Of a stretch of DNA of 11,879 nt, positions 6,766-11,879 are shown piece after piece (positions within the stretch are counted from its first letter, which is position 1; each line of letters begins with the position of its first letter). Under the pieces are notes generated by a model. The model saw only the letters and a list, made by a program, of their open reading frames with translations, made no database searches and had not been told where the DNA came from. The stretch comes from Firmicutes bacterium UBA4874 (GTDB lineage: Bacteria; Bacillota; Clostridia; Caldicoprobacterales; DTU083), in contig DHDO01000044.1 in NCBI GenBank assembly GCA_002399435.1, positions 1 to 11,879 on the forward strand, in the 5' to 3' direction. Made by a program: the position numbers and the translations under genes.

Positions 6766-6805
6766 AGGCGCTTGCTAAGTAAAAATGGTAGGTGCTTTTA
6801 TTATA
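6764..6805 (+). terminator. Rho-independent terminator after putative immunity gene
   Basis: GCGCTTGCTA (6768-6777) pairs fully with TGGTAGGTGC (6786-6795), allowing several G-U pairs, around an 8-base loop. The stem can be extended by the flanking AAAG/TTTT, and TTTTATTATA follows. It overlaps the stop codon of the 68-residue protein, so it closes the toxin/immunity unit. Confidence 0.65.
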
Positions 6806-6812
6806 CCCATTT

Positions 6813-6909
6813 GGAGGTGATTTGAAGGGCTACAGCTACACGGATAACGGCAATCATATGCGTTACATTGGTAGTTTTGTCCATTATCAGTAAGCAGAAG
6901 GACGATTAG
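6813..6909 (+). pseudogene. Decayed small membrane protein gene
   Basis: GGAGGTGA (6813-6820) precedes a possible TTG start (6822), which gives only 23 codons of unconvincing sequence. One frame over, 26 codons read ATATRITAIICVTLVVLSII then SKQKDD and TAG (6907-6909), a basic residue followed by a single membrane-spanning segment. A one-base frameshift just after the second codon would join the ribosome site to this hydrophobic peptide. It resembles short membrane proteins from phage or plasmid lysis and maintenance regions, but is too short to assign. Confidence 0.3.
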
Positions 6910-6928
6910 CTGGAGGTGATCCTGGTGT

Positions 6929-6977
6929 TCGAAAAAAATTCTGTAAAGGCTTCACAACATGGGGAATAAGGTGTATA
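6929..6977 (+). repeat. Direct repeat, right copy
   Basis: Second copy of the sequence at 5949-5996, with a 30-base perfect core. It carries the same TAA inside the ParE/RelE reading frame, so both copies descend from an already inactive toxin end. No further similarity is visible upstream of either copy. Confidence 0.9.
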
Positions 6978-7191
6978 TTGGATATAGATAGGAACGTTAT
7001 CATAATAAACTCTGCTTCAGGAAGTTCATGGGAAATCAACGGGAAAAGACATTGCTTCCTGCAGTCTTTACTATGAATCATCAAATTGTTGCGCATCCCT
7101 ATAAGAATAATTTGTCATAACCAGGATAAGTCAGGCATCTCATGTTAATACTGTAAGGAATGGTTTTTATCATTAGGAAAGGATGGTAAAG
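6978..7191. other. Intergenic stretch before exported protein
   Basis: No protein-like frame is seen. Sequence composition rises towards the GC-richer flanking genome around 7190. No convincing -35/-10 pair was found for the gene at 7192; only its ribosome site (AGGAAAGG, 7175-7182) is clear. Confidence 0.35.
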
Positions 7192-7815
7192 ATGAAAAGA
7201 AATGCAGTAATCGTTTGTTCCGTTATTTTAGTGAGTGCCGCCATTTTGGCTGGTTCTGGAAGGCCCGCCTCCGGAAATGATCGCAGGACTTCCAGTCAAT
7301 CGGACTATCCGGAGCTTCCTACGTCGGGCCTGGTTTGCGAACAGCCTGCAAGTCTGTCCGATCAGATTCAGGAATCCAGCCTCATCGTGGACGCCACGGT
7401 TTCCAGGGTGCTGGAGGACGAAGAGCGGGAGTATGTCCCGGAAAAGGGTTCTGCGGAAGAGAAAATGTTTAAAAAGGCTGGCACCACCAGGGATCAATTT
7501 ACCGTCCGGCCCATTGAACTCAACATCAATGAAACACTGAAAGGCCATCCGAAAGATAAAAAAATCATGATGTACATCCCGCCGGTTGCACTGGAATCTT
7601 CTCCAGCATTTAAAACCGGCGATCGCCTGGTGTTTATGCTGAACCCTTATATTGACGGTGGATATTCTTCTGTGACAATGCAGGATGGATATTATTATGT
7701 TTCGGAGGACGACCGGGTTTATCCGGCGAAAGTGACAGAACTGCTTCAGAAGGAATCCGGAAAAAAATTAAAGGACTTTCGGAGCGAGATCAGGACGCTG
7801 TCTTCGAAAAGTTGA
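7192..7815 (+). CDS. Exported protein of unknown function
   Basis: A 207-residue protein. I start it at ATG 7192, because AGGAAAGG ends nine bases upstream; the in-frame ATG at 7183 abuts that site. The N-terminus is a signal peptide or membrane anchor (MKRNAVIVCSVILVSAAILA), with no lipobox Cys. A Ser/Asp-rich spacer follows to about residue 45. The rest looks like a single beta-rich domain: SLIVDATVSRVL, then FTVRPIELNINETLKG, KKIMMYIPP, FKTGDRLVFMLNPY and a Tyr-rich strand YYYVSEDDRVYPA. This pattern (a 'when exposed, raises a transport cost' type of strand order cannot be inferred further) matches small exported proteins of Firmicutes without known role. It is a single-gene unit closed by a strong terminator. 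Expression outside the membrane is inferred from the signal sequence; the function is not known. Confidence 0.75.
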   Translation: MKRNAVIVCSVILVSAAILAGSGRPASGNDRRTSSQSDYPELPTSGLVCEQPASLSDQIQESSLIVDATVSRVLEDEEREYVPEKGSAEEKMFKKAGTTRDQFTVRPIELNINETLKGHPKDKKIMMYIPPVALESSPAFKTGDRLVFMLNPYIDGGYSSVTMQDGYYYVSEDDRVYPAKVTELLQKESGKKLKDFRSEIRTLSSKS

Positions 7816-7890
7816 CCATTGGCAGGCATGGGAGAGCCAGAGAATAAAGAAGTGAGCCGAAAAAATCACCAATGGGGATAAATAAAACGG

Positions 7891-7924
7891 AGTCACCCTG
7901 ACATCAAACAGGGTGACTTTTTTT
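7891..7924 (+). terminator. Strong rho-independent terminator
   Basis: A perfect 10-base stem, AGTCACCCTG (7891-7900) with CAGGGTGACT (7909-7918), has an 8-base loop and runs into seven T (7918-7924). It ends the transcript of the exported protein and isolates it from the helicase gene. Confidence 0.95.
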
Positions 7925-8046
7925 GCACATCAGTCGATACTGGTTTTCTCTTCCTGTTTGTGCTATTTTATGATAGGATACAGGAAAATACAGATAATGA
8001 AAAACAGAAGCAGGGGAAGAAATCAGCAGGAAAAGAGGAATGTCAG

Positions 8047-11000
8047 ATGAAGGATGGGCCAAAGACGCTTCCGGATCTATTTCATCCGGCTGTGAAGGAC
8101 TGGTTCACAAAAAACATCGGGGATCCCAGTCCCCCTCAGGAACAGGGCTGGCCGATCATTCACCGTGGGGAAAACGTGCTGATCTCGGCGCCCACCGGTG
8201 CTGGGAAAACCCTGGCGGCTTTTCTGGTCTGCATCAATTGGTTACTGGAACAGGGCCTGAAGGGGTCCCTCCGGGACCGGACCTATGTGCTTTACATCTC
8301 TCCGCTGAAGGCTTTGAACAATGACATTTACCGCAATCTGGAGCTGCCTCTGGAAGGGATTGAAAAGGAATGCGCAGACCGCGAAATTTCCTTTCCTTCC
8401 ATTACCAAGGCTGTGCGCACAGGGGACACACCATCCAGGGATCGTCAGAAAATGCTGCGCAGGCCTCCGCATATCCTGATCACCACACCGGAATCCCTGT
8501 ACCTTTTGCTGACTTCTGAAAAGTCCCGGAGTATTCTGAAGGGCATCCGTTATGTCATTGTGGACGAGATCCATGCCCTGCTGGACAATAAAAGGGGCGT
8601 CCATCTGGCTCTTTCCCTGGAGCGTCTGAGGCATCTTACAGGCAGGGATTTCATCCGGATCGGCCTGTCTGCCACCGTTCGCCCCCTGGAAACAGCTGCC
8701 CGGTTCCTGGGAGGGTGCATGCGGCAGGAGAATGGCTGGAAATACCGGCCGGTTGCCGTGGTGGCGCCGGACAGAAAGAAAAAAATGGATCTGGAGGTGA
8801 TTGTGCCGGTCCATGATTATCGGGTGCTGGAAGAAGGAAGTATCTGGCCGGCCATCTGTCAAACCATCTACCGGTATATCCGGAAGCATAAATCCACGCT
8901 TGTCTTTGTGAACAACCGGACCACTGCGGAAAAGATTGCTGCCAATCTCAACTTCATTGCAGGAAAATCCATTGCCTGGACCCACCATGGCAGCATCTCC
9001 CGGGAAGCCAGGCTGAAAGTGGAACAACAGCTGAAGTCCGGGAAAATCCCCTGCCTTGTCGCCACATCCTCCCTGGAGTTGGGAATCGATGTCGGGGATA
9101 TCGATTTGGTCCTCCAGGTCGCTTCTCCCAAATCCGTCACAAGGGGAATGCAGCGGCTGGGCCGTGCCGGGCACCGGTTGAATGCTGTCAGCAAAGGGCG
9201 GATTATACCACGGACCCGCGGGGATTTGCTGGACAGTGTCGTTATTTCCCGGGAAATGGTGAATCAAAACATTGAAACGAGCAAAGTGCCGAAAAATGCA
9301 CTGGATATCGTATCGCAGCATCTGGTTTCCATGGCCTGTACGGAAGACTGGAAGCTTTCGGACATCATGGATCTGCTCCGGTCCTCCTGGCCTTTTCATA
9401 CCATAGAGGAGGAGGAAGTTGTCAGGGTCCTGAACATGCTTTCCGGGGAATATGAGCATCAGCAGGACGTTCCCAGCCGTCCGCGGGTTTACTGGGACAG
9501 GGTTCATCAGGTCATGTCCGGAAATCATTACTCCCGGATGCTGGCTTTTCGCGGCAGCGGAACGATTCCGGACAGAGGCTATTTTGGAGTCTATCTGGAG
9601 GACCGCGCCACCCGGATCGGGGAACTGGATGAGGAATTCGTATTTGAAGCCCGGATCCATGACCGGTTTTTGCTGGGGACTTCGGCATGGCAGATTGTGA
9701 AAATTGAAAGGGACCGGGTATTGGTTGCCCCGGCCGGGTCTGCCGGAGCTAAAACGCCGTTCTGGAAGGGCGATGGTCTGGGAAGGCCTTATGAACTGGG
9801 TCTGCGTTATGGGGCTTTTCTCCGGGAACTGGGAGAAAGGGCAGGAAGACCAGGATTTTCCCGCTGGCTGACAAAGATTGCTCCGGTAAAGGAGGAAGCG
9901 GCGAAAAATCTGGAAACCTACATTCTGGAGCAGAAGGAAGCTCTGGGAGGGCTGTCATCAGAGCGCAGGATTCTGGTGGAGTGCTTCGGAGACGAAACGG
10001 GCGATACGAGGATGGTGGTTCATTCCCATTTCGGTGGGAGGGTAAACAGCGGGCTTTCCATTCTGCTTCAGCATGCCCTGAACCATGCGCTGCATTGTGA
10101 ACTGGAGAGCAGCTGTACCGACGACGCGATACTGCTCCATCTGGTGGGATTGAATACTCATCCCGGAAACATTTTCTCTTTGCTGGATTCCCACCGTGTG
10201 GAGCAGGTGCTGGTGGAAGCTCTGCCCCTGACCCATGTGTACGCCATGACCTTTCGCTACAATGCAGGCCGGGCCCTGATGATGGGGACCGGCAGCGGGG
10301 GAAAGCGAAATCCGCTCTGGGTGCAGCGGCTCCGGGGGCTGGAGGCATTGAAGCTGGCGCAGAAGTACACGGATCATCCGCTGGTGGTGGAAACACTCCG
10401 GGAATGTATGGAAACTATTCTGGACGTCCCCAATCTGATCCGGGTGCTCCGGGGGATTGAAACGGGCAGAATTGAGGTGGCGGAACGGTTTGTCAACAAG
10501 CCTTCCCCTTTTTCCTCCGAACTGCTCTTTCAATTCAAGGGAGCGGCAATGTATGACGATCAGACACAGAAGACCCTGGAGCCGGGTCAGAAAATTATTT
10601 CGGGCACGGAAGCCCTGCATCTGGATCACCGGATGGACGGGGAGAAACTGATTTCTGAATCCGTGGTAAGGCGGTTGTCTGTGCAAACGCATCCCCTGCT
10701 GGGAGAAAAGCCGCCCCGTTCCGCCAATGAGCTCCATAGCGAGCTGCTGACCTACGGCGATTTGTATCCGGAGGGGGATGTTTTCCGAAGCCTGCCGGAG
10801 AACCGCCGGAAGGAACTGCGGGAGTGGTTTCAGGAACTCTGCGCAGCGGGGAGAGCAGAAACTTTAACCGTTTCATCGAATCATCTGCCCGATCCTTTGT
10901 CAGATGAAACAGAACTGCTGCCGGGGAAAGGTCTTTCGCAGGATAAGGATACTATTTTGTGGATTGCGGCGGAAGAATTGCCTTTATACCGCACGGCACT

Positions 11001-11879
11001 GAAACGGGTCTCTTCTTCAGAGACAGACGATGGGATAAGCAGATCGACGATGGATAAGCAGGGTACAGGGAACACATCCAATGCACCGGACACATCCGGC
11101 CCGGATACCGGGGAGATCCGGAAAGCTCAGAAACGAATTGTCCGGAGGTATGCCCGATACAACAGTCCGTTTCAACCGGCAGATTTGGCAAAGCGATATG
11201 GGTTTGCGGAAGAAACTGCGGAGAATCTTCTGGAGGAACTGGAACAGGAGAAGATCGTGATCTGCGGGAACTTTCGACAGAATGCGGGAAATGAATGGTA
11301 TCACATTACCGTTCTGGAGCGGCTGCGGTACGGCAGTATGCGGGAAAACCGCGGGTTGACAAAAACAGCGAAGGTATCGGCACTGGCAGATTTTCTCGTC
11401 GCCTATCAAGGCATCGGAAAGGAATGGGTATCTCCTGCAGACAGCCTGATGGATATTCTTACGCAGCTCAAGGGTCTCTTTCTGCCGGCGGAGTGGTGGG
11501 AAAGCATTGTCTTTCCGGCCCGGTTGCCGGGCTACCAACCTTCCTGGCTGGATGTGCTGTGTTCCTCCGGAAAGGTGTTCTGGCGCGTCCACAGTGCGGA
11601 AGGCAGAGAGAGCCGGTTGACGCTTGCTTTCTTTACCACGGAGGATCTGGACTTTTTTTACAATACGGCAGCGGAACAGAGGTCAGCTGATACCGAAGAC
11701 AGATCAGGCATTGTCATTGCTAAAGAAGCGCCGGACAGCAATGAAAAAAAGACGGACAGCCCCGAAAAATCATCCGCCGATGGGAAAGCGAATGAAGACG
11801 CGGGACCGGATGGGAATCCGGAGAATCCCGGCAGTTTAACGGAAAGGGAGGAGCAGATTCTGTCCGTGCTGAAGCGCAG
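8047..11879 (+). CDS. lhr: Lhr-family DEAD/DEAH helicase (3' end outside window)
   Basis: An open frame of 1277 codons that runs off the window. The ATG at 8047 is preceded by AGAGGA with about 8 bases spacing. RecA lobe 1 has APTGAGKT (48-55), DEIH (173-176) and SAT (208-210). Lobe 2 has TLVFVNNRTTAEKI, SSLELGIDVGDIDLV and QRLGRAGHR (369-377). The Lhr-specific DEAD-associated domain follows, with HSHFGGRVN around 659-667. From about residue 970 the sequence (ILWIAAEELP; VRRYARYNSPF near 1032) matches the Lhr C-terminal domain, so this is the long form, not the shorter Lhr-core. Lhr enzymes are ATP-driven 3'-to-5' helicases acting on DNA or DNA:RNA hybrids in repair, and the C-terminal domain of E. 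coli Lhr is related to AlkZ-type glycosylases. A Lys/Glu/Ser/Asp-rich insert of about 50 residues begins near 1220, just before the visible end. Family assignment is firm. Confidence 0.95.
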   Translation, partial: MKDGPKTLPDLFHPAVKDWFTKNIGDPSPPQEQGWPIIHRGENVLISAPTGAGKTLAAFLVCINWLLEQGLKGSLRDRTYVLYISPLKALNNDIYRNLELPLEGIEKECADREISFPSITKAVRTGDTPSRDRQKMLRRPPHILITTPESLYLLLTSEKSRSILKGIRYVIVDEIHALLDNKRGVHLALSLERLRHLTGRDFIRIGLSATVRPLETAARFLGGCMRQENGWKYRPVAVVAPDRKKKMDLEVIVPVHDYRVLEEGSIWPAICQTIYRYIRKHKSTLVFVNNRTTAEKIAANLNFIAGKSIAWTHHGSISREARLKVEQQLKSGKIPCLVATSSLELGIDVGDIDLVLQVASPKSVTRGMQRLGRAGHRLNAVSKGRIIPRTRGDLLDSVVISREMVNQNIETSKVPKNALDIVSQHLVSMACTEDWKLSDIMDLLRSSWPFHTIEEEEVVRVLNMLSGEYEHQQDVPSRPRVYWDRVHQVMSGNHYSRMLAFRGSGTIPDRGYFGVYLEDRATRIGELDEEFVFEARIHDRFLLGTSAWQIVKIERDRVLVAPAGSAGAKTPFWKGDGLGRPYELGLRYGAFLRELGERAGRPGFSRWLTKIAPVKEEAAKNLETYILEQKEALGGLSSERRILVECFGDETGDTRMVVHSHFGGRVNSGLSILLQHALNHALHCELESSCTDDAILLHLVGLNTHPGNIFSLLDSHRVEQVLVEALPLTHVYAMTFRYNAGRALMMGTGSGGKRNPLWVQRLRGLEALKLAQKYTDHPLVVETLRECMETILDVPNLIRVLRGIETGRIEVAERFVNKPSPFSSELLFQFKGAAMYDDQTQKTLEPGQKIISGTEALHLDHRMDGEKLISESVVRRLSVQTHPLLGEKPPRSANELHSELLTYGDLYPEGDVFRSLPENRRKELREWFQELCAAGRAETLTVSSNHLPDPLSDETELLPGKGLSQDKDTILWIAAEELPLYRTALKRVSSSETDDGISRSTMDKQGTGNTSNAPDTSGPDTGEIRKAQKRIVRRYARYNSPFQPADLAKRYGFAEETAENLLEELEQEKIVICGNFRQNAGNEWYHITVLERLRYGSMRENRGLTKTAKVSALADFLVAYQGIGKEWVSPADSLMDILTQLKGLFLPAEWWESIVFPARLPGYQPSWLDVLCSSGKVFWRVHSAEGRESRLTLAFFTTEDLDFFYNTAAEQRSADTEDRSGIVIAKEAPDSNEKKTDSPEKSSADGKANEDAGPDGNPENPGSLTEREEQILSVLKR

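Noticed and set aside
8242..9660. 472-codon open frame on the minus strand
   Set aside because: It lies wholly antisense to the clearly conserved Lhr helicase motifs, has Pro/His/Gln-rich shadow composition and no ribosome site; the same applies to minus-strand frames at 9749-10396 and 9958-10737.
1..11879. CRISPR array, tRNA, rRNA or intact transposase
   Set aside because: No regularly spaced repeats, cloverleaf-type sequence, rRNA segment or transposase motif was seen on either strand.

Overview
The window looks like a low-to-medium GC Firmicute, most likely a Clostridia (Lachnospiraceae-like) chromosome. This is inferred from AGGAGG-type ribosome sites, a TTG start, a clean sigma-A-type promoter, and the kinds of genes present. 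Judged by eye, two compositions are mixed. The outer parts (about 1-1053 and 7190-11879) are GC-richer with dense, intact plus-strand genes. The middle (about 1130-7180) is AT-richer and consists mostly of accessory genes in various states of decay.

Layout. (1) 1-1053 is the C-terminal part of an SMC/Rad50/YhaN-type ATPase. (2) 1056-1130 is a 75-bp stray copy of the nucleotide-binding part of the ABC transporter found 4.3 kb further on. (3) 1483-2520 (minus) is an intact lipoprotein gene with a TTG start, preceded by the frameshifted remains of a small exported protein (2544-2706). (4) 2707-3702 has no intact gene, but shows several protein-like fragments on both strands and a tetraloop hairpin reminiscent of group II intron domain V. 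(5) 3703-5649 is a promoter and an ABC exporter half-transporter broken by a one-base frameshift between its membrane and ATPase parts. (6) 5789-6805 is a decayed toxin region. It holds a ParE/RelE-type toxin remnant with two in-frame stops, a polymorphic-toxin type 50 (Ntox50-like) domain with a frameshift and a stop, an intact 68-residue LSm-like protein whose start overlaps the toxin stop (putative immunity protein), and a terminator. A 48/49-bp direct repeat flanks the Ntox50/immunity unit. (7) 7192-7815 is an exported protein of unknown function with a strong terminator. (8) 8047-11879 is an Lhr-type large helicase that runs off the window.

The two outer genes concern DNA metabolism: a Rad50-like ATPase and an Lhr helicase with the beginning of an Lhr-CTD. 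The material between them reads as an accessory island where export and toxin genes have been inserted, partly duplicated and then inactivated. The lipoprotein, the putative immunity protein and the exported protein at 7192 appear able to make full-length products. The most interesting element is the Ntox50-like toxin and LSm-like partner, where the toxin is dead and the candidate immunity gene is intact between direct repeats.
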